A DNA stretch of 64,000 bases from Mycobacterium sp. D16R12 (GCF_002013465.1 NZ_MAFC01000017.1:62001-126000); one strand, 5' to 3'. Positions 42,952 through 52,715 are shown, counted from the stretch's first letter. The notes: a model not told the origin generated them from the letters alone. Program-made: numbers and translations.

Positions 42952-43863
42952 ATGGCGACCTACGGCTGGATCGGTTTGGGGAACATGGGCGGCCCAATGG
43001 CTGCCAATCTGGTGGCGGCCGGGCACACGGTGCGCGGTTTCGACCTCTCGGGTGACGCGCTGGCCGCAGCCCAAGCACGAGGCGTCACCGCGGTAGAGGA
43101 AATCGCCGAGGTGCTGGCGGGCGCCGAGGTCGTATTCACCATGCTGCCCAAGGGAGAGCATGTCCGCTCGGTGTTCGAGGGTCCCTATGGAATCTGGGAA
43201 AATGCCTCGCCATCAACGCTTCTGGTCGACAGTTCGACCGTCGACATCGAAACCTCTCGGTACTGTCATGCCGAATCGGTACGCCGGGGGTTCCGCTTCG
43301 TCGACGCCCCGGTGTCCGGCGGGATCAGCGGCGCGCAGGCCGGCACGCTGTGCTTCATGCTCGGCGGCGACTTGGAAAATTCAGGTGCGGCAACCGATTA
43401 CATCAAGCCGATGGCCGGGCGGGTGATCCACGCGGGTGAGGGTGGCGCCGGGGTGGCCGCGAAGATCTGCAACAACATGATGTTGTTCATCGACATGATG
43501 GCCAATTCGGAAGGCTCGCAGCTGGCCGAGCGACTCGGCCTAGACCCCAAGGTCTTCTGGGAGATCTGCTCGGTGTCCTCGGCGCGATCCTGGGCGCAGC
43601 AGACGTGGTACCCGGTGCCAGATATCATCGAATCTGCCGCCGCCAACCGCAATTTCGATGCCACCTTCACCGTTGACCTGGCGCACAAGGACGCCCGCCT
43701 GGCGTTGGCCGCGGGGGAAGCCACCGGCGTCAAGCTGCCCGCCGCGACCATGGTCACCGAGCAGTTTCAGCAGCTCATCGACGAAGGCCTGGGCGGCAAG
43801 GACTGCTCACTGATCGTCAAGTACTCCACACCTGATGGGTCGGCGCGCGGTTACGCGCCGTGA
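42952..43863 (+). CDS. mmsB: 3-hydroxyisobutyrate dehydrogenase-like enzyme
   Basis: 303 residues of the beta-hydroxyacid dehydrogenase family. Rossmann motif GLGNMGGPMAANL at residues 8-20, substrate motif VDAPVSGGISGAQAGTL with the conserved Ser/Gly pattern, and catalytic Lys in AAKICNNMM. Probably acts in valine degradation or a related short-chain hydroxyacid. The gene symbol is by family; paralogues with other substrates exist. Its last 13 bases overlap the convergent CtaG-like gene. Confidence 0.88.
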   Translation: MATYGWIGLGNMGGPMAANLVAAGHTVRGFDLSGDALAAAQARGVTAVEEIAEVLAGAEVVFTMLPKGEHVRSVFEGPYGIWENASPSTLLVDSSTVDIETSRYCHAESVRRGFRFVDAPVSGGISGAQAGTLCFMLGGDLENSGAATDYIKPMAGRVIHAGEGGAGVAAKICNNMMLFIDMMANSEGSQLAERLGLDPKVFWEICSVSSARSWAQQTWYPVPDIIESAAANRNFDATFTVDLAHKDARLALAAGEATGVKLPAATMVTEQFQQLIDEGLGGKDCSLIVKYSTPDGSARGYAP

Positions 43864-44819
43864 CCCGGCCGCTCATGTAATTGCTGCAGAAACCGGTTGT
43901 ACGAGGCTAATTCGTCCTCTTGCCGGGCGTCATCGGCCTCCCGCGCCTCGGTTTCGACCTGCTCGTCGCGCCGCCATCGGATGGCGAAGATCAAGGTGGT
44001 GGCGAGCGCGATCGGCTCACCATAGGACCAGGCCAGCGCGCCCGCTATCGCCTGGTCCTTCACCGGGTCGACGGCCCACCCGGCGGGCGGGTTGGCGAAG
44101 ATACCGATCAGCGGCCTGGGCGCCATCATCAGGATGACGCCGATGAACACGTGCAGTGGCATTTCCACGAAGATGTCGAACATCCGACCCAGGTTGGTCT
44201 GCCGGATGGGCATCGGATCGGTGGACAGGATCGGGATGACGAAGAGTAGACCGCTGACCAAGAAGAAGACCTCTAACCCGTTGTGCCCCAACCAGGTAGC
44301 GGCAATAGAGTCGAACAGCTGGGACAAGTACAGCCCGTAATAGCTGAACAAGAACAGCGGAATCGTGACGGCGGGATGCAATAACAGCGCGGCGGCGCGA
44401 CTGCGCAATCCGGACAGGGCAGCGACCAACACCCACCTGCCAAGTCCACGGTGCGGCGTCGACCGCAGGAGCAGCCGCCCCGGTGCGCCCAACACCAACA
44501 GGGGAGGCACCAGGATCGACAGGGTCAGCTGCTGGAACATGAACGCGCTGAACAATCGAAATCCGTAGCGCTCTATCGACAATCCCATCACCGCGCCCAA
44601 AATCAGGCACCCGGACAGGAAGCACGCGGTCGACCACCAGGGCCAGCTGCGGCCCATCCGGCGCAGCCGGAACACACTCAGCAGGTACCACCCGGCCAAC
44701 AGGACCGCGATGACGGGAAGCACCGGGATGGTCGGCGGGTCCCACCCGAGCAGCGACCAGACCGTCGGCGGTTCGACGGGGATGGTGGTCAGCCCGCTGA
44801 GCTGCCTCGCCTCGTTCAT
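43851..44819 (-). CDS. CtaG-like cytochrome oxidase assembly membrane protein
   Basis: 322 residues, about seven to nine helices. The family pattern is visible: FMFQQLTLSILVPPLLVLGAP, with the MxxH-like region shifted, RSRAAALLLHPAVTIPLFLFSYYGLYL, LPLHVFIGVILM and a DPVKDQAIAGALAWSYGE segment, all usual for caa3_CtaG proteins. In Bacillus such proteins help insert copper in cytochrome c oxidase; here copper handling is a family inference. The tail of about 35 residues is charged. The canonical His in LTLSILVPP is not obvious, so metal binding is uncertain. Confidence 0.82.
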   Translation of the reverse strand: MNEARQLSGLTTIPVEPPTVWSLLGWDPPTIPVLPVIAVLLAGWYLLSVFRLRRMGRSWPWWSTACFLSGCLILGAVMGLSIERYGFRLFSAFMFQQLTLSILVPPLLVLGAPGRLLLRSTPHRGLGRWVLVAALSGLRSRAAALLLHPAVTIPLFLFSYYGLYLSQLFDSIAATWLGHNGLEVFFLVSGLLFVIPILSTDPMPIRQTNLGRMFDIFVEMPLHVFIGVILMMAPRPLIGIFANPPAGWAVDPVKDQAIAGALAWSYGEPIALATTLIFAIRWRRDEQVETEAREADDARQEDELASYNRFLQQLHERPGHGA

Positions 44820-44973
44820 TGATTACATGATGCGCATATTTGAATGAACTGGCCATCCGGGGTGCCCATCCGCGCGTTCACCTGCAATTCGGATCGCCGC
44901 TAGCCAAACGGCGTTGCTTCACAGCTTCGGTAACTAGGGTGCGCGAGAGGCGGGGCAAACCAGAGGAGAAACG

Positions 44974-45198
44974 ATGGCAGTATCGGTGAATCTCGAGAAG
45001 GCACTCGACAAAGCCTACGAGAACAAGGACCTCAAGGACGTCCTCGACGCTCCTCCCTCTGCTCTCGCTGGTCTCACCGAGAAGCATGACGCCGCACTCA
45101 AGGAAGCTCTCAACATCTCGACCGTCCGCGAGCTGGGCACTAACAAGTACATCGCAGTCGCTGCCGCACTGGCGGCCTTGGAGAGCAAGACCGGCTAA
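44974..45198 (+). CDS. Small helical protein, HhH-like, 74 residues
   Basis: All-helical, cytosolic; the second half (LTEKHDAALKEALNISTVRELG) looks like a helix-hairpin-helix-type unit similar to the C-terminal hairpin in non-specific DNA- or protein-binding modules. Excellent ribosome-binding site (GAGGAGA) and clean codon use make it a confident gene. Followed by a strong hairpin. Likely highly expressed; role unknown. Confidence 0.88.
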   Translation: MAVSVNLEKALDKAYENKDLKDVLDAPPSALAGLTEKHDAALKEALNISTVRELGTNKYIAVAAALAALESKTG

Positions 45199-45207
45199 GG
45201 CGTTGGC

Positions 45208-45252
45208 CGAGAATGCGTCTGCGCAGATAACCGCTGCGTAGACGTATTCTCG
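45208..45252 (+). terminator. Hairpin between small protein gene and LLM oxidoreductase gene
   Basis: 19-bp stem (45208-45226 with 45234-45252), seven-base loop ATAACCG. Two positions pair as G-U only in RNA from the plus strand and would be A-C mismatches in RNA from the minus strand, so the hairpin favours the plus-strand gene. Lies in a convergent gap. Confidence 0.75.
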
Positions 45253-45255
45253 TCG

Positions 45256-46089
45256 TCAGCCGCGAAGCGCCTCGGCCAGCGGCTCCAGCACGGCCGGGTC
45301 ATAGGGCGGCGGCAGGTAGATGATCGCCAGATCCAGACCCTCCGCCCCCAGTGCGGCGGCCTCGTCGACAACCCTCGCGTAATCGCGATCCTCACCGAGC
45401 CGGATATGGGCCGAGAGTGTGATCTCGCCCGGATCTCGTCCGATGTCGGCACAGTGCGCGGCCAGCACATCGCGTTTGCGCGCGAACTCCTCGGGCGGTC
45501 CGCCCACGAAATTCCAGTGCTGGGCGTACTTGGCGGTGATCCGCAGCGTCCGCTTCTCGCCACTACCGCCTATGCAGATGGGCGGGTGTGGTTTCTGCGG
45601 CCCCTTGGGCTCGTTGCGAGCATCTTTGAGCTGGTAGAACTTGCCGTCAAAGCTCGTCGTCTCCTGGCTCAGCAGGCCGGTGAGTACCTCGCAGGCCTCC
45701 TCGAACCGGTCGAAGCGCTCCTTGATGCTGCCCAGCTCGATGCCGTAGGCGCCGGATTCTTCCTCGTTCCACCCGGCCCCGATGCCGAGCTCCAGGCGAC
45801 CACCGGACACGATGTCCAGCGCCGAGGCCATATTGGCCAGCACGGCCGGATGCCGATAGTGGATACCAGTCACCAGTACCCCGACACGCAGCCGGCGGGT
45901 GGCCTGTGCAAGCGCGGTGAGCGTTACCCAGCCTTCCAGACACGGCCCGGAAGGGTCCGAGAAGATCGGATAGAAGTGGTCAAAGGTCCAGCCGGACTCG
46001 AAAACCTCGATCTCGTCGGCCACCTTCCAGATGGCCAGCATGTCGTCCCAGGTGGTGTTCTGCGGAGATGTCTTGAATGCGAAGCGCAT
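45256..46089 (-). CDS. LLM-class F420-dependent oxidoreductase
   Basis: 277 residues of the luciferase-like TIM-barrel family. Motifs: FESGWTFDHFYP, RLRVGVLVTGIHYRHPAVLANMASALDIVSGGRLELGIGAGWNEEE in blocks, and PPICIGGSGEKRTLRITAKYAQHWNF, all typical of mycobacterial F420 members. Uses reduced F420 (or FMN) to reduce or oxidise an organic substrate. No F420 synthesis gene nearby. Sits directly downstream of pckG on the same strand with a 47-base gap, possibly co-transcribed. Confidence 0.92.
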   Translation of the reverse strand: MRFAFKTSPQNTTWDDMLAIWKVADEIEVFESGWTFDHFYPIFSDPSGPCLEGWVTLTALAQATRRLRVGVLVTGIHYRHPAVLANMASALDIVSGGRLELGIGAGWNEEESGAYGIELGSIKERFDRFEEACEVLTGLLSQETTSFDGKFYQLKDARNEPKGPQKPHPPICIGGSGEKRTLRITAKYAQHWNFVGGPPEEFARKRDVLAAHCADIGRDPGEITLSAHIRLGEDRDYARVVDEAAALGAEGLDLAIIYLPPPYDPAVLEPLAEALRG

Positions 46090-46136
46090 TCCACGAGCCT
46101 ATGCAGGACCTACCTGGAGTGTCGACCAGATACGAA

Positions 46137-47957
46137 CTATCCCAGCCGTTGCTTGAGCGCGTCGAACTCGTCCTTGACGCCGGTGGGCAGCTTCTCGCCG
46201 ATGAACTCGAACCACTCCTCGATGAGCGGTAGTTCGGCCTGCCATTCTTCGTTGCGGACCGCCAGCGCCTCGGCCACATCGGCCTCCTCGACGTCCAGAC
46301 CCGACAGGTCCAGGTCGCCAACGGTAGGCACCGTGCCAATTGCGGTGGATGCTCCGGCTCCGCGGCCCTCGACCCGCTCGATGATCCACTTGAGCACGCG
46401 GCTGTTCTCGCCGAATCCGGGCCACAGGAAACGACCGTCATCGCCGCGACGGAACCAGTTGACGAAGAACACCTTCGGGAGCTTGGACTCGTCGGCCTGC
46501 TTGCCGATGTTGATCCAGTGGTTCAGGTAGTCGCCGACGTGGTAACCCATGAACGGCAGCATCGCCATCGGGTCGCGGCGGACGGTGCCAACCTTGCCCT
46601 CGGCGGCCGCGGTCTGCTCCGAACCCAGTGTGCCGCCGATGAACACCCCGTGCTGCCAGTCCCGGGCCTCGGTCACCAGCGGCACAGTCGTCTTACGGCG
46701 GCCGCCGAACAGGATCGCCGAGATCGGCACACCCTGCGGGTCATCCCATTCGGGGGCCAGGGTGGGGCACTGCGACATCGGGGTGCAGTAGCGCGAATTC
46801 GGGTGCGCGGCTTTGGTCTCGGTCTCCCGCAGGATCCAGTCCTGACCCTTCCAGTCGATCAGGTGCTCCGGTTCGCCCTCCAGACCTTCCCACCACACGT
46901 CGTTGTCGTCGGTACGCGCGACGTTGGTGAAGACGGTGTTCCCGGCCTCGATGGTCTTCATGGCGTTGGGGTTCGAGCTCCAGTTGGTGCCCGGTGCCAC
47001 ACCGAAGAAGCCGAACTCCGGGTTGACGGCGTACAGGCGACCGTCCTTGCCGAAGCGCATCCAGGCGATGTCATCACCCAAAGTCTCTGCACGCCATCCG
47101 GGAATGGTCGGCTGGATCATCGCGAGGTTCGTCTTACCGCAGGCCGATGGGAACGCCGCGGCCACGTAGTAGGCCTTGTTCTCCGGCGAGATGAGCTTGA
47201 GGATCAGCATGTGCTCGGCGAGCCAGCCCTCGTCATGGGCCATCGCCGAGGCGATGCGCAGCGAGTAGCACTTCTTACCCAGCAGCGCGTTGCCGCCATA
47301 ACCCGAACCGTAGGACCAGATTTCACGAGATTCGGGGAAGTGGGTGATGTACTTGGTGTCATTGCACGGCCACGGCACATCTTCCTGGCCGGGCTCCAGG
47401 GGCGCACCGATCGAGTGCAGCGCCTTGACGAAGAATCCGTCATCACCCAACTTCTCCAGGGCGGCGGCACCCATGCGGGTCATCACGCGCATGGAGGCGA
47501 CGACGTACTCCGAGTCCGTGAGCTCCACACCCAGCTTGGGGTCGTCAGCACCGAGCGGGCCCATGCAGAACGGCACCACCCACATGGTGCGGCCGCGCAT
47601 GCTGCCGCGGAAGAGCTCGGTCATGGTCGTGCGCATCTGGGCGGGGTCCATCCAGTTGTTGGTGGGACCGGCGTCCTCTTCGCGCTCGGAGCAGATGTAC
47701 GTCCGCGATTCCACCCGGGCCACGTCGGACGGGTCCGACAGAGCCAGGAATGAGTTGGGGTGCTTCTCGGAGTTGAGCCGCTGGAAGGTGCCTGCGTCCA
47801 CCAGCTGCTGAGAAACCCGCGCGAATTCCTCATCGGAACCGTCAGCGAACACGACACGATCAGGTTGTGTGAGCTCAGCGACCTCGCGAACCCAGGCGAG
47901 CAATCCCGCGTGCTTCGTCGGAGCGTTGTCAAGACCGGGAATGGTCGCTGCTGTCAT
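46137..47957 (-). CDS. pckG: Phosphoenolpyruvate carboxykinase (GTP)
   Basis: 606 residues from ATG 47957 (GAGGAG nine bases upstream), the same length as M. tuberculosis PckA. GTP-type enzyme: P-loop [12 protein letters not shown] with the reactive Cys, DDIAWMRFG metal site and the [11 protein letters not shown] region. Converts oxaloacetate to PEP, the entry step to gluconeogenesis during growth on lipids. A longer in-frame reading to 48005 lacks a ribosome-binding site and would add 16 unlikely residues. Confidence 0.96.
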   Translation of the reverse strand: MTAATIPGLDNAPTKHAGLLAWVREVAELTQPDRVVFADGSDEEFARVSQQLVDAGTFQRLNSEKHPNSFLALSDPSDVARVESRTYICSEREEDAGPTNNWMDPAQMRTTMTELFRGSMRGRTMWVVPFCMGPLGADDPKLGVELTDSEYVVASMRVMTRMGAAALEKLGDDGFFVKALHSIGAPLEPGQEDVPWPCNDTKYITHFPESREIWSYGSGYGGNALLGKKCYSLRIASAMAHDEGWLAEHMLILKLISPENKAYYVAAAFPSACGKTNLAMIQPTIPGWRAETLGDDIAWMRFGKDGRLYAVNPEFGFFGVAPGTNWSSNPNAMKTIEAGNTVFTNVARTDDNDVWWEGLEGEPEHLIDWKGQDWILRETETKAAHPNSRYCTPMSQCPTLAPEWDDPQGVPISAILFGGRRKTTVPLVTEARDWQHGVFIGGTLGSEQTAAAEGKVGTVRRDPMAMLPFMGYHVGDYLNHWINIGKQADESKLPKVFFVNWFRRGDDGRFLWPGFGENSRVLKWIIERVEGRGAGASTAIGTVPTVGDLDLSGLDVEEADVAEALAVRNEEWQAELPLIEEWFEFIGEKLPTGVKDEFDALKQRLG

Positions 47958-48166
47958 CGAGAGCATCTCCTCGTTGATGCCGGGTGGGGTACGCAGTTGC
48001 CGCACCGGCGCTGGTCGGAAGCTAGATACAAACCTAGATATATGAGGTTAGCGCTGGCGCTGTTCAGCGTGAAACGGGGCCACTGACAGTCCGTCATAGC
48101 CCCAGTAGCGGAGGACGCGTTCCCCGCTATCCGCATCCGGCCCGACACCGCCCGGACAGCGAAAGA

Positions 48167-48532
48167 TCACTTACCGCCGACGCGGCCGTGCTCGATGAGC
48201 TCCCAGTGCGCACCCGCACCCCGGGCCCAGGTCTCGTAGGTGCCGTCCGCCCCGAACGTGGTCACCTTGTCGGCGATGCCGTCCTCGTCGATATCGGAGA
48301 CTATGGAAAGTCCAGTTGACCCGTCCGACGGATGCAGCGCAACGGTGTCGCCTATGCCGTCGTGGTCGGTGTCGATGAGGTCTGTGCCCAAGTCCACCAG
48401 TCCGCCGTCGGTGGGCAGGTACATGTGGTGATCGACATGCAGGTCGGGGCTCAGGGCGTGGCCGGGTTCGGGCGCTCCTGCGCCTAGCCCCCCAAGGCCC
48501 TCATGGAAACCCTGGTCAAAACCTTCGATCAT
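48167..48532 (-). CDS. Protein with repeated DxDxDG calcium-type loops (DUF6802-like)
   Basis: 121 residues, Gly/Asp/His-rich. Two loops, DTDHDGIGD and DIDEDGIAD, resemble EF-hand-like or FG-GAP-type calcium sites spaced by about 30 residues and each preceding a beta strand (TVALHPSDG, KVTTFGADG). No signal peptide. Known relatives are short mycobacterial proteins of unknown role. Lies next to the GTPase-like pair; nine bases separate it from the stop of the preceding gene on the same strand. Confidence 0.8.
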   Translation of the reverse strand: MIEGFDQGFHEGLGGLGAGAPEPGHALSPDLHVDHHMYLPTDGGLVDLGTDLIDTDHDGIGDTVALHPSDGSTGLSIVSDIDEDGIADKVTTFGADGTYETWARGAGAHWELIEHGRVGGK

Positions 48533-48540
48533 GGCTGTAC

Positions 48541-50007
48541 CTAACCCTCTTCGCGCGAGACGCTCACCGACCTATTCTCGGCTTTTCCACTGAGCGCGTC
48601 CAGCCGTTCGGTGACTTTCGTTAGCGCCTTGTGCACCAATGGCAGGTCGCGGTTGCGCAACGCTGTTGCCCGCGCGGTGTTCATGGCCGCCTCCCGCAGT
48701 TCGGAGTCAATTTCCCCGACCCGGGCGGCCAGCTTGTCGTTTTCGCGTTCGTCGATCTCGACCAGATCGGCATTGAGCCTGGTCTCCACCTCGAGCACCC
48801 GGGCGGCAACCCACTGCTCCAAGTACGCGCGCAGCTCTCCCATGGTGTCTCCCAACCAGCGGTCCAACACCGTCCGGTCGTGCAAGAGCCCTCGCACCGC
48901 CACCAGCCACACCGCGATGCAGGCCCCGGCCACCAGGCCCACCGCTAGGCCCACCGGCGCCATGCCCGGCCGCGCATATGCCACCAACCGAGACACCGTC
49001 AACGCCGCACCCAGACCGAAGAACACCCCGAACAGCGCCATCATCCGGGTTTCCAGACGACGTGATCGCACCGAGGGGTCGGCCGCTTCGGGCGGCACCG
49101 GGCGATTCGCACTCGGGCGCGGCGCCACCCAGCGTTGCGTCACCTCGGCGGAGATCTCGGCAAGGTGCTCTTCGGTGCCCTGTTCGACTTCCGCCACCAC
49201 CTCGGCCACTCGGCGCCGCACCCGCTCACCGAAGCCGGCCACATCGCGGCGCTTCAGTTCGGCGATGTCCTCGCGGAGTTCACCGCCCACCGAGCCGACC
49301 CGCTTGCGCGCGAAGTACAGCAGCGTCATGCGGGCCTGCGCGATGCGGTTGCGCAACGCCAAGGTCCGCTCGGACTTGCCCGAACGCGTGCGTCGCAGTA
49401 CTGCCTGCCGCTGATTGCGCAGCTCATCGGCGCGTGCGCCCTCCCCGGCCTCCGGCGACATGTTCAGCATTCCCTGCAGGCGAGTTACCCAGGCACGCAG
49501 CCTGTTTCGCTCATCGAGGGCTTGTTCCCCGCGAACCTTGCGCACCGCTTGCACCAGTTCGTCGAGCCCCGGTGCGGCACCCCGTGTCGAGACCCCCAGC
49601 CAAGTGACACCGCGGAACCGGGAATCGTGCTGGGCCAGGATCTCCCGATTCCGGTTCATCACGTCACGCCAGGACTGGTGCACATCGATCTTGGAGACGA
49701 CCGCCACCAGGGCATCTGTGTTGGCCGCGGCCAACTGGATCAGGCCACAATCCGACGGGGTCAGCGGTGCGGTCCCGCTGCATACGAAAACCACCGCCGC
49801 CGGCGCCTGACCCTGCTGCAGGTCCTCCGGTTCGACGATGCGCACCCCCGAGGCGCGTGACGCCAGCTCGGCGGCCAGGGTGCTCGCACCGGCGAGCCAA
49901 CTGCCGGTCACCATTACGGCGTCTTGCAGGTCCACACCGAGCGGGCCGAGCGCGGGGTCCACGGCCAGCACCAGCTCGTCGACCCGTTTGTCTGCGGAGG
50001 TGGTCAT
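48541..50007 (-). CDS. Dynamin/GTPase-like membrane protein (Rv0210-like)
   Basis: 488 residues from ATG 50007; Rv0210 has a similar length. The N-terminal third resembles a small GTPase: VMVTGSWLAGASTLA at the P-loop position without the canonical Lys, DALVAVVSKIDVHQSW at the SKxD (NKxD-like) position. A helical middle is followed by two adjacent membrane segments (about residues 325-375) and a coiled-coil tail. The start overlaps the upstream GTPase-like gene by four bases. The layout resembles bacterial dynamin-like pairs. Confidence 0.85.
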   Translation of the reverse strand: MTTSADKRVDELVLAVDPALGPLGVDLQDAVMVTGSWLAGASTLAAELASRASGVRIVEPEDLQQGQAPAAVVFVCSGTAPLTPSDCGLIQLAAANTDALVAVVSKIDVHQSWRDVMNRNREILAQHDSRFRGVTWLGVSTRGAAPGLDELVQAVRKVRGEQALDERNRLRAWVTRLQGMLNMSPEAGEGARADELRNQRQAVLRRTRSGKSERTLALRNRIAQARMTLLYFARKRVGSVGGELREDIAELKRRDVAGFGERVRRRVAEVVAEVEQGTEEHLAEISAEVTQRWVAPRPSANRPVPPEAADPSVRSRRLETRMMALFGVFFGLGAALTVSRLVAYARPGMAPVGLAVGLVAGACIAVWLVAVRGLLHDRTVLDRWLGDTMGELRAYLEQWVAARVLEVETRLNADLVEIDERENDKLAARVGEIDSELREAAMNTARATALRNRDLPLVHKALTKVTERLDALSGKAENRSVSVSREEG

Positions 50008-51089
50008 GCCCGGCCTCCGGCCAGTCGCCACATGCGCAGCGATCCACGCGCGATGTCCGTGCCTATCGAGGCGTAGGTGGCATTCACCGGGCCGGCGGCG
50101 AACCGCTGCCAGCGTTCGGCGCGGTAGCGGTGGTCCTCTGGATGATCGCTCAGCTCCACGGGGATACCCGCCGCCGTGGCGGCGTCTACCGCGCACTGCA
50201 TCGCGGCCACCACCACGTCGTCACTGGTCAGAAAGGCATCGATCTGCATCGGCAGGACACCTGTCACGCCGATCCTGCGGAGCTCGGCGAGCACGGTCCG
50301 CATCCGGCGGTACCAACCCTGGGCGATGGCGGCACGAATGGCGCTTACCACCGCATCGATACCCGACAGGTCGCACAGCAGCGAGGCCAGTCCCGGGGCC
50401 GCCAAGGTGGGAACCTGCCGGAGCGCCCCGATCGCGCACCCCATCGGGTACAGGTCCAGCTCGTGCAGTAACCGCTGTCGCATCCGAACCGGGACCTCGT
50501 GCGTACCCGTGACGAATGCATCGACGGAACTGGTGTCCGCGGGGTTCTCGACCATCAGCTTGAGAGCCTCGACCATGCCCTCGTCGATATCGGCCAAGGG
50601 GACATGCGCTGACAATGGCAATGTCGGCACTCGCGTCTCGATGCGGTACTGAGCGCATCGCTCCACGGCTGCGGTCCAGGGACCACGGGCGGCGCCGGGA
50701 TCGGTCAGATCTGCCTTGTTGAGAATCAGCACTTTGGGTGCGTTGGATGCCTCCAAAACCGCACGGTCCTCGGGCTTGAGCGCCTCGGCGAACACCACCA
50801 CCTGGACATCCATGGCGTCGGCGTCCGCGGAGTCAGCAGGATCTACGCCGGGGATGGGCACCTCGATGAGTGCATGTCCTGGTCCGTCCTCAGCCGGCAG
50901 GGTGCGCCCCAACGCGCCGATCACGCTGGTGACACCCACACCGGCACGGCCCCGGACGGTGACCCGAAGGGGGTCCCCCGCCCGCACTGCCAGATCGTGA
51001 ATGCGCTGGCCGCCGTGTACCTGACGAACCTCAGGACGCGTCGCGAACCGGTCGAGCGTTCCCCGGAAGACCTCAAACCCCCGCGTCAT
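50004..51089 (-). CDS. GTPase-like protein (Rv0209-like)
   Basis: 361 residues, same length as Rv0209. It has a P-loop-like stretch GRAGVGVTSV at about residues 45-54, where Val replaces the conserved Lys, a strand-loop VQVVVFAE, and LILNKADL (NKxD guanine motif, intact). So guanine binding may persist with altered phosphate binding. Translation is coupled to the Rv0210-like gene downstream. Probably acts with it at the membrane. Confidence 0.85.
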   Translation of the reverse strand: MTRGFEVFRGTLDRFATRPEVRQVHGGQRIHDLAVRAGDPLRVTVRGRAGVGVTSVIGALGRTLPAEDGPGHALIEVPIPGVDPADSADADAMDVQVVVFAEALKPEDRAVLEASNAPKVLILNKADLTDPGAARGPWTAAVERCAQYRIETRVPTLPLSAHVPLADIDEGMVEALKLMVENPADTSSVDAFVTGTHEVPVRMRQRLLHELDLYPMGCAIGALRQVPTLAAPGLASLLCDLSGIDAVVSAIRAAIAQGWYRRMRTVLAELRRIGVTGVLPMQIDAFLTSDDVVVAAMQCAVDAATAAGIPVELSDHPEDHRYRAERWQRFAAGPVNATYASIGTDIARGSLRMWRLAGGRA

Positions 51090-51237
51090 CCCTTTTCCAG
51101 TCCCAATCTCATCGCTCGTACGGAAATGCTCACATTGTCACCTGATCCGGTGGTGGGTTCCACCCTGGTAGGCAACTGTTGAGTATCAATATGCGCTGGG
51201 ATTATGGGATCTGACGCCCATAGGTGACCATGGGAAG

Positions 51238-52035
51238 ATGCGTTGCGACGGCCAGGAGCGGGGCTGTGCGGTGTCTGAAACAGACACCGACGAGCTCCCT
51301 GGGACCGTCAGTGCCGATTCTGCTGCCCATACGAACGGCTCCGACCACCACCCACGCCGAGTGTCCAGCTTCCGCTCCCGTGGGTCGTCGCTGTCCGATG
51401 GCCAGCAAAAGGCCTGGGACAAGTCGTGGCTGACGTACGGCCGGGTCGCCCGGGAGACCGACGGTACCTGCCCACCACTGAATCCGGCCGCATGGTTCGG
51501 TCGCACCGCACCCTTGATACTCGAAATTGGTTGCGGCACAGGGACATCCACTGCCGCCATGGCCCTGGAAGAACCCCAGTTCGATGTGCTGGCGGTGGAG
51601 GTCTACCGCAAGGGTCTCGCCCAGCTGCTGTCGGCGATCGATCGTGAAGGTATCGAGAACATCCGGCTGATCCGCGGGGACGCACTGGATGTTCTGGAGT
51701 ACCTGCTGCCGTCGGGAACGCTGACCGCAGCACGAGTGTTCTTCCCGGATCCCTGGCCAAAGACCCGCCATCACAAACGCCGACTGCTGCAACCGGGCAC
51801 CGTGGCGCTGCTCTCTGACCGGCTCCGCCCGGGCGGCACCCTGCATGTGGCCACCGACCATGCGAATTACGCCGAACATATCGCCGAGGTCGGGGACTCG
51901 GAGCCAACACTGGCCCGCCTCGATATTCACGATCCCCGCATTCCGGTCTCCGTGAGCCGGCCCACCACTAAGTTCGAGGGGAAAGCGCACACGGTCGGCA
52001 GTGCGATCAACGACTTCGTCTGGGAGCGACTGTGA
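51238..52035 (+). CDS. trmB: tRNA (guanine-N7-)-methyltransferase TrmB
   Basis: 265 residues from ATG 51238; a GTG at 51271 would give 254. SAM motif LEIGCGTGTSTAAMA, AVEVYRKGLAQLL and the family-specific FFPDPWPKTRHHKRRL block are decisive. Methylates G46 in tRNA. Gene order with the NYN gene and mmpL3 equals Rv0208c-Rv0207c-Rv0206c. The N-terminal 45 residues are low complexity and poorly conserved, so the start is uncertain. Confidence 0.94.
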   Translation: MRCDGQERGCAVSETDTDELPGTVSADSAAHTNGSDHHPRRVSSFRSRGSSLSDGQQKAWDKSWLTYGRVARETDGTCPPLNPAAWFGRTAPLILEIGCGTGTSTAAMALEEPQFDVLAVEVYRKGLAQLLSAIDREGIENIRLIRGDALDVLEYLLPSGTLTAARVFFPDPWPKTRHHKRRLLQPGTVALLSDRLRPGGTLHVATDHANYAEHIAEVGDSEPTLARLDIHDPRIPVSVSRPTTKFEGKAHTVGSAINDFVWERL

Positions 52036-52715
52036 GCCTCGCCGAGGACCTGGAGCGCCCGGACACGGTGGATGAACCGGTTCACCGACGCCGGGTGTTG
52101 CGGGTGCTGCTGGTGTGGGACGCACCAAACCTCGATATGGGTCTGGGAGCCATCATCGGCGGTCGACCCTCGGCGGAGAACCGGCCACGGTTCGACGCCC
52201 TGGGCCGCTGGCTGCTCGAGCGCACTGCCGCGTACTCGGCGGATCATCCCCATTGCCTCGTCGAACCCGAGGCCACCGTGTTCACCAATATCGCGCCGGG
52301 GAACGCCGAAGTGGTGCGCCCATGGGTCGAGGCGCTGCGCAACGTTGGGTTTGCGGTATTTGCCAAACCCAAGATCGACGAAGACAGCGACGTCGACGCC
52401 GACATGCTTGCTCATATCGAGCTGCGGTCCACTGAAGGCCTGGCCGGGGTGCTTGTGGCCTCGGCGGATGGGCAGGCTTTCCGCGAACCGATGGAGAAAA
52501 TCGCCGGTGACGGGGTGCCCGTCAGTGTGCTGGGATTTCGCGAACATGCGAGTTGGGCGCTAACCTCGGATACTCTGGAGTTCGTCGATCTCGAGGACAT
52601 ACCCGGAGTTTTCCCCCGAGCCTTACCGCGGGTGGGTCTAGATTCGCTCCCCGACGAAGGCGCCTGGTTGCAGCCATTCCGACCCTTGTCGGCGTTGCTG
52701 ACGTCTAGGACATGA
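52032..52715 (+). CDS. NYN-domain (PIN-like) protein, Rv0207c-like
   Basis: 227 residues. The NYN/PIN-like fold begins with VLLVWDAPNLDMGLG, where the Asp/Asn positions are the metal-binding acid site; further acids occur in DSDVDADMLAHI and VASADGQAF. Such domains are usually endoribonucleases. GTG start overlaps the trmB stop by four bases; mmpL3 follows after 36 bases. Function in this operon unknown, but tRNA modification and RNA cleavage may be linked. Confidence 0.88.
   Translation: MSLAEDLERPDTVDEPVHRRRVLRVLLVWDAPNLDMGLGAIIGGRPSAENRPRFDALGRWLLERTAAYSADHPHCLVEPEATVFTNIAPGNAEVVRPWVEALRNVGFAVFAKPKIDEDSDVDADMLAHIELRSTEGLAGVLVASADGQAFREPMEKIAGDGVPVSVLGFREHASWALTSDTLEFVDLEDIPGVFPRALPRVGLDSLPDEGAWLQPFRPLSALLTSRT

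Noticed and set aside
46518..47753. 411-codon open frame opposite pckG
   Set aside because: Shadow of a highly conserved gene; composition typical of the reverse frame.
48021..48052. Weak dyad AACCT-N9-AGGTT upstream of pckG
   Set aside because: Short arms in an AT-rich promoter stretch; may be an operator but the signal is close to what chance gives.
50008..50196. N-terminal extension of the Rv0210-like protein
   Set aside because: The extra 63 residues are arginine-rich, lie inside the coupled upstream gene and are not expected from the Rv0210 length.
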